This document shows, in pieces, positions 24,480 through 37,640 of a stretch of 64,000 bases of DNA (position 1 is its first letter; the number at the start of each line of letters is the position of its first letter). The stretch spans positions 5,892,501 to 5,956,500 of the forward strand of contig JBANSL010000016.1 in the NCBI GenBank assembly GCA_037127255.1. The letters run 5' to 3'. Under the pieces are notes generated by a model that was not told the origin of the DNA, did not search any database, and saw nothing but the letters and a program-made list of their open reading frames with translations. The stretch comes from Persicaria tinctoria. Its lineage: Eukaryota > Streptophyta > Magnoliopsida > Caryophyllales > Polygonaceae. Both the position numbers and the translations under genes were made by a program.

Positions 24480-26551
24480 GAAAATTGTGAACAATGTCTT
24501 GCTTTAATTTATGCCTATTTGGATTAAAATGTTAATCAGTAAGTAGTATTGGGTAAAAAAAAGGAGGCAGTAAATCATAAATTAAATGACATATTTTATA
24601 GTAGAAAGTGAAAATACTATTTTTCATTAGATGCCTTAAATAGTTAAATTTACATAATAATTTATTCTTTTATTTGACACACCATACCCTACCATTTTAT
24701 ATATAACAAAATTGACTCCCACAATCTAATAAATATGATTCTAATTATTGTTTGCAACTTGTATATAGGTCAAACCATATTTAGATTCATAAATTGGGAA
24801 TTAAATCAACAGGTCAGAGGTTAAAATTCTTAATTTTGTGTGATCTACTCCATCAATCCATTAATTTGATTTCTGTTTTACCATCTTCACCTATTTTATT
24901 TTATTTAATTTTAAATAATGCAGAATTTTGGGTTTTGACTCTCTCTTTGGGGATCTCTACGTGAAGTGCACGTTCAGATTTGAACTTAGGGCATATATAG
25001 AAAGTGCTATTTTTGTTCCCTTTGAAGCTACATGACAAATCAAGATGTAGGGGCCCTTGATTTTGGTTATATTCGCAATATAGCCCAAAGAAAACTTGAT
25101 TTTAGGATTTCGATTGGATGACATGTATTATAATGTCATTATATATTTTTGTGCATTAAATAGAAAAATGCATTATGAGCCCATAAATGCATCCAAACTC
25201 CGATTATTTATAAAGTGCACTACATTATAATGTCATTATATGTAATTCAAGCACTACTTCTGTTATTTATTTTCATATTTATGCATTTGACAATTTCAAA
25301 GACTACTATTTAGTTCAACCAAATAAAAAAAAAAATCAGTGTGTCAAATTTCTCATTAAATAAAGCCATATTCAAATCTCCTATTTTATAATTACGTTTT
25401 TTTTTTGGTAACTTGTATTCCTTATTCACTAGCATGTTTAATTAACCTCCAAATATAATTTTAATTTATCAAAGTTGGCTCTGAAACAATTTATTTATTG
25501 GAGCTCTTTAAAAAATAACAAGTTGATAAAGTAAAATGTCAAAGGCTCGAAGATGAACACACCCATGAAAAAAAAGGACATGTATTTTGTCAGTTTTGTG
25601 TGTGGATATACTCCGTATTTGTTGTAATTAATCCAATCAAACAAAACAGCTCTCGTATGATCATTAATTACAATAATAATATCTAATAATTGTAATCTCA
25701 CATTTCATCATACATGGCTGTCCTGCCATATCAAGCTTTAACCACCACAAATTCATAACTTAATAATGGATTAATACTTCAATTTGTTTGTCAATTTGGA
25801 CATTATTTATTTTCAATAATACCAATTCCACAACTCAAGCAAGTAAATTGCATGAAACACCCAACTTTGTTACGTTGGATCGAATGACTAATACATAATA
25901 ATAAAATAAAACAAAATAAAATAAAGTTTAGGTATGATTAATTGTATTCAATGTCATGAGCTTTGACCCACCAAAAAAAAAATGGCATGAGCTTTGCTGA
26001 ATTATCCTTTTGACTCCAAAGTTAGTGATATTTGTTTTTTTAATAAGAAAAACTGCAAAGTCCGAGCTACTAGATGCAATTTTGAAATTCTGCAAAGTTT
26101 GAGCCACCGAACACAAATACCCTAAAAGTTGGTGATTATTGATGGAATTTACCTTGAGGTCGCGTGCCCCTCCAGTCCTCTCATCCGATGAACTAAATAT
26201 ATGTATTTTCTTTGTCAGTAGCTTCATTTTAAGTAGTAACAAATGCACGAGAAAGGTTCCAACTTCCAACCATGGCAGATAAACAATATAAACAGTATCA
26301 GTGAATCCAGATGGAGATTTAATGAGAATATGTACAAGCACAGCTATATGAAAAGGAAAACATGTAACTTTTTCCAAAGTGCAAGTCCGGAGGGACCAGC
26401 ACTGAAATGGCTAAACAAAATGTAGTTCAAAACCAATGCGAAAGAGGTGTAGGTCTAGTGTTATTACAACACAGTGACCAGCTGATCATCATCTACGGAT
26501 ATTTAATACTATTGGCACGCACAGAAGAGTCTTACCGCTGACAATAATAAG
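24480..26551. other. AT-rich intergenic DNA
   Basis: Low-complexity sequence. A short imperfect repeat (acattataatgtcattatat) occurs at 25127 and 25220. No gene is seen. The last part is the 3' flank of the minus-strand gene that follows. Confidence 0.45.
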
Positions 26552-29500
26552 CTATTTGCTTCCGAAATCTCCATAATTCAAGTGCTCTGATGTATTTTCT
26601 AACTTCCCATCATCATCTGCAGGACCACGGGAAATATGATCAGTTATTCACCATAGAAAAAGTACAAGGGATCGACCAGATAGTATGAGTAGCTCACCTT
26701 GAAGTTCTCTGCCTTCATGGGAGCAAACTAAGTTGTCTGGCCCGAGAAAGGGTGATCTTGAACAGCTCCCCAGTAAATCTAGAAGAAACCCAGAGAAGTC
26801 CTAAATCAAGGTCTTGCAACATGGCATCCATGAATTTTACAAGTAAACATGATTAACATTCATTGTTTAGTTAAGAGAGAGGTAGCATACCAGAACGAAG
26901 AAAATTGGCTGACAGTTCAGAGAAGCTATATTGCAGGTCATCTAAACTTGGCCCTAATGATGATTGTGAGCGGGGGTTAAACGCATTGTAAGATTCTACA
27001 TGTTCATTCCCCATGGTTTGACCCATATCTAGGGCATTGGCATCAACACCAAACATGAATTGTGAACTGGTTGAATAGTCATCAAGTTCTGGTTTAATAA
27101 TTAACCCTGCACCTTCATCCATTCCCTGTATCATTCTCAGATGGGAGCTAGAGAGCATATTAACATCAATATTTCCAGATAGCACAGACAAATTGGCAGC
27201 AGCATGGTGGTTTCCAGGCATAGGTGACATGCCGTTAGTATATGGATGCGGTAAGATGGGAGTCAAAGGTATGTCTAAATTCTCCTGCTTCACACACTCT
27301 GTCCCTACTGAAGGTTCAGAAGTGTAACATTCAGAGTTCTGCTGCACTGTAGGAAGCAAATATAATTGAAAATGCTTTAATGCACTCTAAAACTGCACCA
27401 AAAAAAACAAGGATACAGAAATTTAACCACCAGCAAGCAAGAGTGTAGTAATATTTCCACATACTATCTAGTTACTTCTTAACTTCTTAAAAAAAAAACA
27501 AATTATGGGACTAAACCTTTAATTTTAAAATATGAAGGCATTTTCAGAAGAAAGAGGTTTAAAAGACATGAGAGCTATGAGAGTCACCCTTCCAGACCTA
27601 AGCAGCAAATCAACATGCTGATGCCCATTGTGCATTCTCCATATAATCTCATCTATTTTAACATAATGTATGAAAATAAGAAATGAAACATCAATGAATG
27701 TTGAGAAGCGTGGTTTCATCAACCACCCATTAATATTCTTAGAACTAAAATACAATGATGCACCTTTAATTATAAACAATGAAGACTTCAAAAGTGGTAA
27801 CACCAATCACTGAGTTCTCCCAGGAATCCAAATCGAATAAATTGAACATATTTATATAATAAATCATGAAATGGAACTCTTGTACATATTCAGAGAGAAG
27901 CACTTTATATAATAAATCATGAAATGGAACTCTTGTATGTATATTCAGAGAGAAGCCACGTTGGATTTTGAATCACTAAAGAAAATTATAACTAGCAATT
28001 TGGTTCAATTAGAGAATAGTGAAAGATCATCTTACAATATGTGATATGAGATCCACAGGGACCTGGCATGGCAGCAGACTGCAGTTCATTTGTCAGTAGA
28101 GCCTGTCTCCTAAGCAGTTCATTGAAAATGTATATATGATTCTTCAATTCCAGCTGTAGATTGTAGGCTTCAAAGAAGTCTTTATTTTCTTCTTCAAGCT
28201 TCTGCCAAACTAAACAGAGAGATAGTTTAGAGAAGAATAGTTAAGACATCATGTTTTGATGATAAACGAAAAATGATCAGTAATTCCCATTGAATTAGTA
28301 TAGGCAGAGTATCAGTTGTCCCAACCATCCATGATGATCAGAAAACCTTTTATTACTTCCTTCTAAAGTTTATAGATTACAGTATTACACCGCCCAAGAC
28401 TCCAAGAGACAGCTAGCAAACTCAGTCAAACTATAAAACAAGAGCAAGCTTGTTGCAGCGAGACAAGTTAAACTCAGCCCTACTTTGTCAACTTCACTAA
28501 TCACTAGATTCATCCACTACAGCAACTCGATATGGTTTTTTATTCTTGCATTGCTGATTACCTTGTTTCCTTTGTAGTGTATGTCTTTGCTTAGTTTTCC
28601 CTCTAGAATATCCTGTACTAATAATACCTATATGACGAAATCTTACTTTTTTTAATTCTTTTTTATTTCGTCAAGTCTAAGAAAGGAGGGGAAGCATTGT
28701 AAAATAGTGAAGTTGGATTAGCCCAGAAAAGCAGGAAAGAATAAAACACCTATAAATTCTTCTTGTCGTCTAGATGAAAGGTTTTAGGGTTGTCACCTTC
28801 TTACAGAAGGAATATTTTGGCAATCTAAATGAATAGAGGTTAAGCTCTTGTTGTTATACAACCTGAATATTGCCAAAGCCATCTCATGTGCTGGCTTTTG
28901 CTTGTTTTTTTCACTTGTGAAGATGTTTTGATTACAAAATGGTAGTGCTGAAATCTGGTGTATCTTCTACTTTTAATCCATTGTAAGTAAATGCACTAGA
29001 GTAGAATATCTATTAAAAAAGCTGAATTAGTTTGTCTTTTACAGGCAAAAAAGATGAAAATGCAATAATAGTATATAAGCCAAAAGCGGCAGACAATTCA
29101 AATCAGCCATAAACAAAAATACACTTTAATGTAAATTTTAGGCCAGTATACCTTCTCCTAGATTGCATTATATTTGCTAGACTTACTTTTACAGCTTTGC
29201 TTCCACAGATTATCCAGTTCCTAGTTCTCACATTCCATAAGGGAATCACAAATCCACAGTGCCAAAAAGAGATTCATTATTAGAGAATTGAATTATTATG
29301 AACCACTTAAATCTACACTTCCACTAAAGTAGAATATTTTCTTTTTTGATGGCACAGAACAAATGCTTATGGATATTATTAGCACTCTGAAGTTATAGTG
29401 TAATGCAGCTAATCTAATCCCAGCAACCTGAATATAGGAAATTGGTAAGACATCAGCAAAATTTATATTTGCATATTAAATAAAAGAAATCATCAAATAT

Positions 29501-29826
29501 TACCAAGTTCAGTAACTCGCTGATCTATTTTCGCCTGTGTCCATATAGTGTTAACAGCCTCGGCCCGATCCATGTAATGCTGTATGCATTGTTCTATAAG
29601 ACTGTGAACCTGGGGCAACAAAATTTTGTTAACCTTTCAATGATGCAGTCCCTTTACTTTTAGTTCCTCCCTTGAACCTTGTACTCTATTTCGTCATTTA
29701 CATATAGAATACAACTACAGGTGTGTAAAATTTGCTTTTGTAGAAGCAACCAAAAGAATAAGTTAATGAAATACTCACCACCTGTATGTCATTATCAGTT
29801 ACTTCTCTTGTTCCCCGACAGGCCAT
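26552..29826 (-). CDS. plant-specific protein with TIGR01589-type domain, function unknown
   Basis: Six coding exons reconstructed from splice sites and phase (29826-29779, 29609-29504, 28209-28036, 27346-26891, 26778-26698, 26616-26552) give 309 aa. Residues ~11-85 match the uncharacterised plant domain TIGR01589: DIQVVHSLIEQCIQHYM, then ...AKIDQRVTEL, VWQKLEEENKDFFEAYNLQL and HIYIFNELLRRQALL. The domain is predicted helical. The rest is Ser/Asn/Met-rich with no recognised motif and resembles the activation-type tails of some nuclear proteins, which is inference only. The start MACRGTREVTDND lies just upstream of the domain. The next exon upstream is 5' UTR, with a large intron up to ~31134. 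Confidence 0.85.
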
Positions 29827-31133
29827 ATTCAGGGATTACAACACTGGTTTAAGAGATTTTCAAAATTCTGCAACGTATTCTGATGAGTTTCAGTTCACAC
29901 AGAAAGTGCCTCTAGTATAGGTGCTAGAATGCCAGAACTTGTACATGCTGATAAAGATTGAATCAGTTATATTGAATTGAACATCACACTGTCAATTTTG
30001 TTCAACTGCTTATAAATCAAGATTCTAACAGACACTTAACCAATCAATGTAAGCATAATATTGTAAGCTACATCCTGACACCCTCCACAAGGATTTAAGA
30101 TGCTAAGACTGGTCTCATTTAGGGTTTGACAACAAATGTATGTGTAAATGCAAAAGACATAAGCAAAGAACAAGTAATTTAAGAAGCAGATTACTGAGGG
30201 TAAAATAAAATTAAAATAACACCAGTCAAATAGTGTTTTTTTTCCACAAATTTCCCTAGTAGACAAAATTGTAAAAAAAAAAAATCCATAAAACAACCTC
30301 CTTAGCAAAATGCTTCCCTTGATTCAAAATCCATCAGCGGGCCACTAAAACAAGAAAAGACGAAAATGAACCTTTATATTTTTAACAGTCGACCGACGAA
30401 ATTTGAGACAAAGGTGGTCACTTTACTAGTGGTTTGTAGGACTATTAACGGAGAGTTTTTCTAATTTATCCAATTCTTGAACATTGTACAAGTATTAGTC
30501 CAGTAAATTAGACACACATAACTACACAAGATAACAACCGAAATAAACAAGAACTTCCAGCCACAAGATATTGCGGACCCCTGATGAAACTGATTTGAGA
30601 GTCACTGTCAAATGGTAATGCAATAAATCCTAGTCTCATGTAGTCTCTCCCAACATATAACATCAAATAAACAGCCGTGACAGATACAGATAACTGTGCT
30701 GCAATTCAACTACCTCCGCCAGATCTCATAAAACCTAATGTCCCACAAAAAAAGCCATCAATCAACATCACAATCGACCACGAATAAAAACAACACGATG
30801 AAACAAAACCACTCCCGACATCCACAGGCGTCCAGATCCTTCACAAATGAAACCGAATTGGACGCATCATGTTCCGCACTCGGAACAATAAAAGGCAAAA
30901 CCAACAACGGCGCGAAAGATAACCAAAATTACAATTCGACGTAATCTGATACAAACTCATCCATGCCTTCGCACTCGTCGGAACTTGAGAGGATTCACAA
31001 ATCAACAGCACAGCAAAAGTTGCAAGCAGTTGCAAATTCCAAAGCGTCCAAAAGAAAAAGAGAAAATAAAAAAGCAAAAAGCGACAAGCGACAAGCAAGC
31101 GACGGTGGGAGGAGAGACGAGCGGTGGACTTAC

Positions 31134-31240
31134 CGGCGGATAAAGCGGCGACGGATACGGGAACGGCGACGGCGAGGGGAGGCGAGGGAGTGGCGAGGAG
31201 TGGGAATTTCGAGAGTTCAGCTGAGCTATTTATATCGGAA
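31134..31240 (-). promoter_or_regulatory. likely 5' UTR exon and TATA box of the TIGR01589 gene
   Basis: On the minus strand a TATA-like GATATAAATAG lies at ~31226-31237. About 30 bp further on begins a GC-rich transcribed-looking stretch. It ends at a consensus donor (CCGCCG/GTAAGTCC) with the last exon base at about 31134. This fits a leader intron running to just upstream of the coding start at 29826. It is inferred from composition and splice signals only. Confidence 0.5.
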
Positions 31241-31717
31241 TATTAAGCAGATTCCTTCTCCAGTTGATAATATTTCCTTTTTTGTTTTGGGAAAAAAAAG
31301 AGTAAAAAAATACAAATGGAATTGATGATATTCATGTTAGTTTTGACTTTTGACCAAGATTTAATAGATTCCAATGCATCTCTAATGACCGAGATAAATC
31401 AGAATATTACTATCTGATAATGATTCGTTTTCTATTGCGATTAACGTTTTTTCTTACTTTTTTTTTCTTAAAAAAATCTTTGTTATTAATCCTTCGATCA
31501 TTTTTAATTAACTTTTATTATTAATGCATGTTTTATATGATAAAAATTATTTCCAAGCTTAATTGAAAAAAATTCCCAACCAAATTCACCCTAAAAAATT
31601 AATATTAAAAAAGGCTAAAATAATTGAATTAAATCACAATTTTTTTTTAAAATCTAAAAATTTCTTTAGCTTCTCTAATCAAAATCGTGGTTTTACTACT
31701 AGATCTAAGTGTCTTAA

Positions 31718-32282
31718 GGACTTGTTTGGTTGACAACTAAAAAACCTTGAAAGTAAATACTCCATCGGTTAATTAAAACTTGTCATTTTATAAATTTATA
31801 AACTTATTAAGAAAACAAACAAAAATACACTTATACCCCTAATTATTACTCTACTCTTTTACTTCCTAAAAAACTACAACTAACAATTATCTAATTATTA
31901 TAAGGGCAATTTCGTAAAGTGGATGACAAAATACCTAAAATGACAAGTTTTTCCTAACAAGATTTTACTTCATAAAATGACAAGTTTTAATTAACGGATG
32001 GAGTAAAATATATATATTTGGTTGGATTTTTGTCACATAAAAAAACCCAGAAGTTAAATTCTCGAAAATTTAAATTTCTCCGTTTTAAAAGAATTTAACT
32101 TACCTACTTTCCCTTAGATAAATTGAAATTCTATCTTTTATAATTACAAATTTTTAATTCCCTTATTTTAATTATTCCTACCATCTAAAAATCCAACTAA
32201 ACCTATTTTTTCAATTCCTTAGAAAATCAATTCGTGGAAATTCAGTTTCCAAGAAGTCTTCTCATATAAAACCAAATGAGCC
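31718..32282. mobile_element. MITE with ggacttgtttggttg / aaccaaatgagcc ends
   Basis: Complementary ends of the gggctcgtttggtt type, preceded by TAA and followed by TAG. It contains a nested Stowaway MITE at 31760-32003, so this element inserted first. Confidence 0.5.
31760..32003. mobile_element. nested Stowaway-type MITE (244 bp)
   Basis: Ends CTCCATCGGTTAATTAAAAC and the complement ...TTTTAATTAACGGATGGAG, with TA on both sides (31758-31759, 32004-32005). Confidence 0.85.
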
Positions 32283-32537
32283 TAGAAAAATTAAAATATC
32301 ATCCATTTCAACTAATTATTTTTCCGTAGCTTTGATCATACCTAAAAATCATAAATAATTATGTAATGGAGCTAGGAACAATTATCATCATACATATAAA
32401 AGATGCTCTATGAAATAAAAAAAGAAGGGTAGTTCGTAGCTTTTTACATACTACTATTAATTAAAGGATATATATGGTCCAACTAATTGTGTGGCAGCCA
32501 TCAAAGTTCATAAACTAAATTAATTAACTATATGCTA

Positions 32538-32774
32538 CTCCCTCCGTTCAACAAAACTTGACGTTTTACTATTCATGTACGTTTTTTTAAGAGCTAAAAA
32601 CTATATAAAATATCGACTTTTTAAATAATTTTTTTTAACAATTTCGTAGTTATTATTAATAAGTATAAACTTGTTAAAAAAATATTTTAAAAAAATGAAT
32701 ATTTTATATAGTTTTTATCATTCTAAAAAAGCGTGCATGAATAGTAAACGACAAGTTTTATTGAACGGAGGTAG
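32538..32774. mobile_element. Stowaway-type MITE (237 bp), sister of 1649-1885
   Basis: Ends CTCCCTCCGTTCAACAAAAC and ...TTTTATTGAACGGAGGTAG, with TA duplications. Internal sequence (cttgacgttttactattca, ...tgaatagtaaacgacaagtttt) and length match the copy at 1649-1885. Confidence 0.9.
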
Positions 32775-32874
32775 TATTTGAGTTGTGTCATTATCCCACT
32801 TAAGTGGAGATTCAACTTTTTAAGTTTTTAACATGAAAACATAACTTTTTGGAACACTTAATCAGGCATTTTCC

Positions 32875-32876
<2 letters not shown>

Positions 32877-32909
<33 letters not shown>

Positions 32910-32910
32910 C
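32877..32910. repeat. (ATA)n microsatellite
   Basis: About eleven perfect trinucleotide units of aat/ata in a row. Confidence 0.9.
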
Positions 32911-33254
32911 GAAGTACTCTAATAAATAAATAGGCAGATATCATATATACCTTATTTAGACACACAAATTAATATACAAAAAAAAAAATCAGAAGCAAGG
33001 AATGGTGCTATGAGTCAACTGTGATCATTTAGACATTTACTAAATTTCTGTTTACAAATTCCTTTCTACCTCTTAGACACACAATAAAGCCAAATAGCCA
33101 ATACCGTACCGAACATAAAAAAACACCAATAAAAGGAATATTTAGAAGATAAAAAAATAAAAGTTCTTCTTTTTTTGTTTGCTGAAATGAAAGTTTCTTC
33201 TTATTCGCCACTAGTCCAAAATCCAAACGTTTCGGCTATATACACCGCAAATCC

Positions 33255-33420
33255 CCACGTTTTTAAGGACGTGCAAGTGGGGTGAGAGCCACCCGAAGCC
33301 GGACGTGCAAGCACGTTTTTTTTTTTTTTAAAACGTGCTTGCACGTCCTTAGGAACGTGTTGCACGTCCTTAACGACGTGCAACACTGCACGTGCTTAAG
33401 CACGTGCTGCACGTCTTCTA
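33255..33420. repeat. left subterminal palindrome cluster of the MULE
   Basis: Multiple degenerate copies of cacgtcctta(a)ggacgtg, such as cacgtttttaaggacgtgc, cacgtccttaggaacgtg, cacgtccttaacgacgtg and gcacgtgcttaagcacgtgc, are packed in 165 bp. They are likely transposase-binding sites by position. Confidence 0.7.
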
Positions 33421-33756
33421 AAAGGCGAAGAGGACGTGCCTCTTCGTCTTCGTTCCGTCTTCGTCCAGAGAGAAATCGAGAGCGAGAGCGAGAGAGAGAT
33501 TGCCGGAGAGAAATCGAGAGCGAGAGAGAGATTACCGGAGAGAGAGAGGTCGCCGGAGAGAGAGAAAGAGAAAGAGATCGAGAGAGAGAGAGAGAGATGG
33601 AGCCGGAGAGAGAGGAGGTGGTGGAACCGACGGCGCAGGTGGCTGAGGAGGTTGGTGGAGGGGCGGTGGAGCAGGTGGCCGGGGCTGGAGCAGGTGGGCT
33701 GGGGGAGGGGGTGGCGGTGGAGCAGGTGGCCGGGGGGTGGTGGTGGGGCGGCGCCC

Positions 33757-36700
33757 ATGGAGGTTGAGGAGGGTGGTGGTGGTGACGGTGGTGGCGGTGG
33801 AGACGCAGCGCCGGCAGCGTCCGGTGGTGGTGGTGGTGATGGCGGCGGAGTGGCGGAGGCGGAACCGTCGTGGAAGCGGCGGACTATTGAGGTTTCGCCG
33901 GTCCCGACTCCACCGGTATGTTTTTTTATTTATTTATTTTGTTTGATTTATTTTTATAGTTTTATATTATAGTTTAGATTTTAATATATAATATAATTTG
34001 ATAGATTATAATTATTAATTAGTGTAGTATATAGTTTGATAGATACTATATAATTTGATAGATTATATAGTTTTAGTATATAGTTTGAAAGATACTATAT
34101 AGTTTATATATTTTGATAGTTTTAATGGAAAAACAAAAAAAACGATTAATATATATTACAAGATATTAAAACATATTACAATATATTAAAAGACATTAAA
34201 ATAAATTAAAATAAAAATATTAAAATTTAATAAAATAAATTAAAATAAATTCTAATTGAAAGACAATAAAAACATTAAAATATAATAAAATATAATAAAA
34301 TACATAGAAATAAATTTAAATTTAAAGAAAATAAAAGCATTAAAATATAATAAATTATAATAAAATACATAAAAATAAATTGAAATTGAAAGAAAATAAA
34401 AACATTAAAATATAATAAAATACATAGAAATAAATTTAAATTTAAAGAAAATAAAAACATTAAAATATAATAAATTATAATAAAATACATAAAAATAAAT
34501 TGAAATTGAAAGAAAATAAAAACATTAAAATATAATAAAATACATAGAAATAAATTTAAATTGAAAGAAAATAAAAACATTAAAATATAATAAAATATAA
34601 TAAAATACATAGAAATAAATTTAAATTGAAAGAAAATAAAATCATTAAAATATAATAAATTATATTAAATTATAATATAATAAATTATAATAAAATACAT
34701 TTCATAATAACAGGCAGGGAGGCTCATGAGGGGGGACGGTACCCTCCGGCATGTTACGTTCGCCGACCGGGCAGCGGTCAGCCAGATTCCAGAGAGGACG
34801 GTACCCGACAGTTCGACAGCCACAGTCTACGATCTGCTCGCGTCTGCAGAGCGGTACCAACAGTCGATGGGGACCCCCCCGGCCGACGAGCACGACACCT
34901 TCTGGACGGGTCTTCCACCTTGGGATCCTTCTAGCGATGCGATGATGGGGTTGCAGCCTTCTTTAGAGCCCCCTGAGGTTTTGAGTAGCTGCATCACCGA
35001 CGTAGTCGCTGGGCGACGGGCCGACATGGGTAGACCTCCTACTCGTGTTCCACCCACCATCCCGGAGGCATCTTCTTCAGCCGTTCCGGACACTTCTGCT
35101 TCAGCCGTGCCGCCAGAGGCTTCTACTTCAGTCGTGCCACAGGCTTCTACATCCGGCACACACGAGTCCGAGCCTTCGACCTCCGCCACACCAGCGGCGA
35201 TCTCATTGGGCTCTGCAAATGATGTGATCCCTGACGTCGTTGAGGAGGCTGACGACGGTCAGGAGGGGCAGGCTCAGGGCCAGGGGGCCCACAGGTAGAG
35301 CCCGAGCCCATCCCTGCGCAGGCTGCCGCACCGGCTGTGCAGGTCGACCCTTTATTACCGCCGGGAGAGCTGCTTGTGTCTTACAGGCATCACCGTGCGT
35401 ACCAGGTGTGGAGAGATCCTACGGTGGAGTTGCCGCTGCTGAAGTTCCACCACCGGGCGACTCACTTGCAGCCATTCGAGCCCTACATATTTGAGGGCCC
35501 GGGGACCTGGGTGCAGGATCTGCTCCCATCCGGCATCCCCCAACTGAGGTCCCTCCACTAGCAGTGTGTCGACGAGTTCACCTGCACGGGCTTTTTGGAG
35601 CATTGGCACCCGGAGACGAACTCCTTCCACTTTCCATGGGGCGAGATGACCATCACGCTCCACGATGTTGCCTGTCTGATGGGACTTCCGATTGATGGCC
35701 ACCCCTGCACGTCACATCTGCCCGCGGGCGCTTTGGTCCCCGCCATCGCGGAGTACTACCAGCTCACCCCTGCGACTATGAAGTCGTACAGACATGCTGG
35801 CAGCCCTCCAGTGACTGGGTTTACTACCCTGTGGCAGTAGAGACACGGGCCACTCGTCGACCCCGCCCCCGCCGATGACCCAGAGGCCGCGGCTGATCCT
35901 GAGCAGATTCGGCTGCGGACGCATGTGGGAGGGGGGCAGCCCGAGGATGACCCTGCACAGCGTCTGTTTCTGCACAGGACCTACATGGCCATTGCTCTCG
36001 CCGCGACTTTGTTTGTGGACAAGTCGCAGAGCCGGATCCCATGGAGGGTATTGGGCCTTATTTGGGACATCCCACGTACGGCCACCCTTGCATGGGCTGC
36101 TGGTGCCCTCGCATGTCTCTACAGGGGCCTAGACGAGGCTACCCGCTCAGACGCGAAGGGCATAGACAGCTGCACGCCGATCCTACAGGTACGAGACCGT
36201 TGAATTAGAGTTTTAGTTAACAAATATTTAAATTATATGCTAACAACATACTTTTTTTGTGTCAAGGCTTGAATATGGGCGTACTTCCCTCGCTTCCGAG
36301 GTGATTTGTCCAGCGACCCGGCTAGGAGGGATGACCCTCGCTTCTACGCGAAGTTCATCGGTCCGAAGTAGCCACCGCGCATGAAGGACGACGCGAAGCT
36401 GAAGAAGATCCGGGAGCTGCGGGACGAGGTGGACCGTCTTACCGTCGATGATGTATGTATTCGAGACTCTATCTATATCACTTATAATTCTTAGCTGTGA
36501 ATTACATCTGATTTGTTTAATTGTAGGTCCGGTGGATGCCTTTTGGGCGTGATCTGGACTTCGACGGCCAGTACCGTCAGTCCACCTATCGGGGCACCAT
36601 CACCTTCTGCGGGGAGGAGGAGCCGTATATGCCCGATAGGTGCCTCCGGCAGTTCGGACGGGTCCAGGGGATCCCGCAGGCCGTCATCGCGCTGGATCAG

Positions 36701-37126
36701 GCCTGCCACGACACGACCCTGAAGAACGCGAGGTACATCGCCATGTTTGCCCCGGGCCACAATAGGTGGCAGGACCTGCAGGACGAGGGTCGCTTCTATA
36801 GGCTGGCCGAGCACAGGCGCACCAGCGAGGATTGCCAGGCCGGTGTCACTGCGGATTACTTGCCTTGGTACGCGTCGCAGAGCCGGCCGTACGTGCTGCC
36901 GACCACGCCACCCCATCCCGACCCGCCGGCACCCGTCCACCCGATCGACATGGACCCATGGGTGGACCTCCCTCAGCCTCCCGTCATCCGTCCGGCGCTG
37001 TTAGCCCGCTTTCGTGAGGTCGAGGGCTATTTGAGGGCCCTGGCTGGCGACCCTCGCATTGAGCAGCTAGTGGACGAGGTGACGGAGATTTTGGATCATG
37101 CTGTACGCCATCCTGTAGACCAGTGA
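33757..37126 (+). pseudogene. plant mobile domain (PMD) gene of the MULE, decayed
   Basis: Exons 33757-33915, 34714-36188, 36267-36452 and 36527-37126. A Gly-rich start (MEVEEGGGGDGG) and a Ser/Pro/Thr-rich linker precede a C-type plant mobile domain. Recognisable blocks are FHFPWGEMTITLHDVACLMG, RTYMAIALAATLFVDKS, VRWMPFGRDLDF and MPDRCLRQFGRVQGIPQ. The same domain occurs in host MAIN/MAIL proteins and in other transposons; its molecular activity is unsettled. The frame is broken by a frameshift at the G5 run at 35283-35287. In-frame stops follow at 35559 (TAG), 35838 (TAG), 36270 (TGA) and 36369 (TAG). The family match resumes in frame after each, so these are inactivating mutations rather than mis-annotation. 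Confidence 0.85.
34200..34690. repeat. intronic AT-rich tandem repeat (~60-bp period)
   Basis: Seven or more copies of aaagaaaataaaaacattaa + aatataataaaatacataga lie inside the first PMD intron. Homogeneous adjacent copies suggest slippage or unequal exchange. Confidence 0.85.
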
Positions 37127-37439
37127 TGTACTTTTGCAGTTTCTATCTTGATATTATACTTTTATATTACGGATTTTGTATCTATCTCTATATTTCTATT
37201 AGACTCCTCTCATTTCTTCAGAGTCATATTGAACGTAAACATCAATAACGAAAACGTTAATATGATAAGGTTGCCCGATAACGAAAACGTGAAACCAGAT
37301 TGTGTATGTTGTTTATAATGTTTTCCTGCATATTTTGGTTAGGAACTTCCCTCAGGATTTGTGAAGGAGCACAGAAACAGATTGTCGAAGTAGATCGACA
37401 CTCTTGCGACTACCTTGGAGATCCATATCCTCATACTTG

Positions 37440-37640
37440 ATACAACTACCTTAAAGATTGGATAGGGTTTAAGAGTTTGGCTAGGGTTTAAGGGTTTAGC
37501 TAGGGTTTTAGGGTATGTCGAAACTTCACGTCCTTAAGGACGTGCTGAGGACGTGCAGTTTCCATACCCTAAACCCTAACCTAGCCAAACCCTAAAACCC
37601 TAGCCAAACCCTAAACCCTAGCACGTCCTTGAGGACGTGC
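37440..37640. repeat. central palindromes with telomere-like repeats
   Basis: Forward TTTAGGG-like tracts (gggtttaagagtttggctagggtttaag...) are followed by the palindrome cacgtccttaaggacgtg at 37528. Inverted CCCTAAA-like tracts come next, then a second copy, agcacgtccttgaggacgtgct, at ~37619. The block forms a large imperfect inverted repeat between the PMD and transposase genes. Confidence 0.75.

Noticed and set aside
33282..33767. Arg/Glu-rich protein from overlapping frames
   Set aside because: These are GA-repeat and GGT-repeat open frames in three phases. Only the frame starting at 33757 (or an extension of it) joins the PMD exon in phase.
34275..34610. Hydrophobic repeat protein on the minus strand
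   Set aside because: It is a translation of the AT-rich intronic tandem repeat, with no codon structure or start context.
37560..37622. Telomere or chromosome-end signal
   Set aside because: The CCCTAAA-type runs are short, degenerate and lie inside a transposon that also has them in the opposite orientation.
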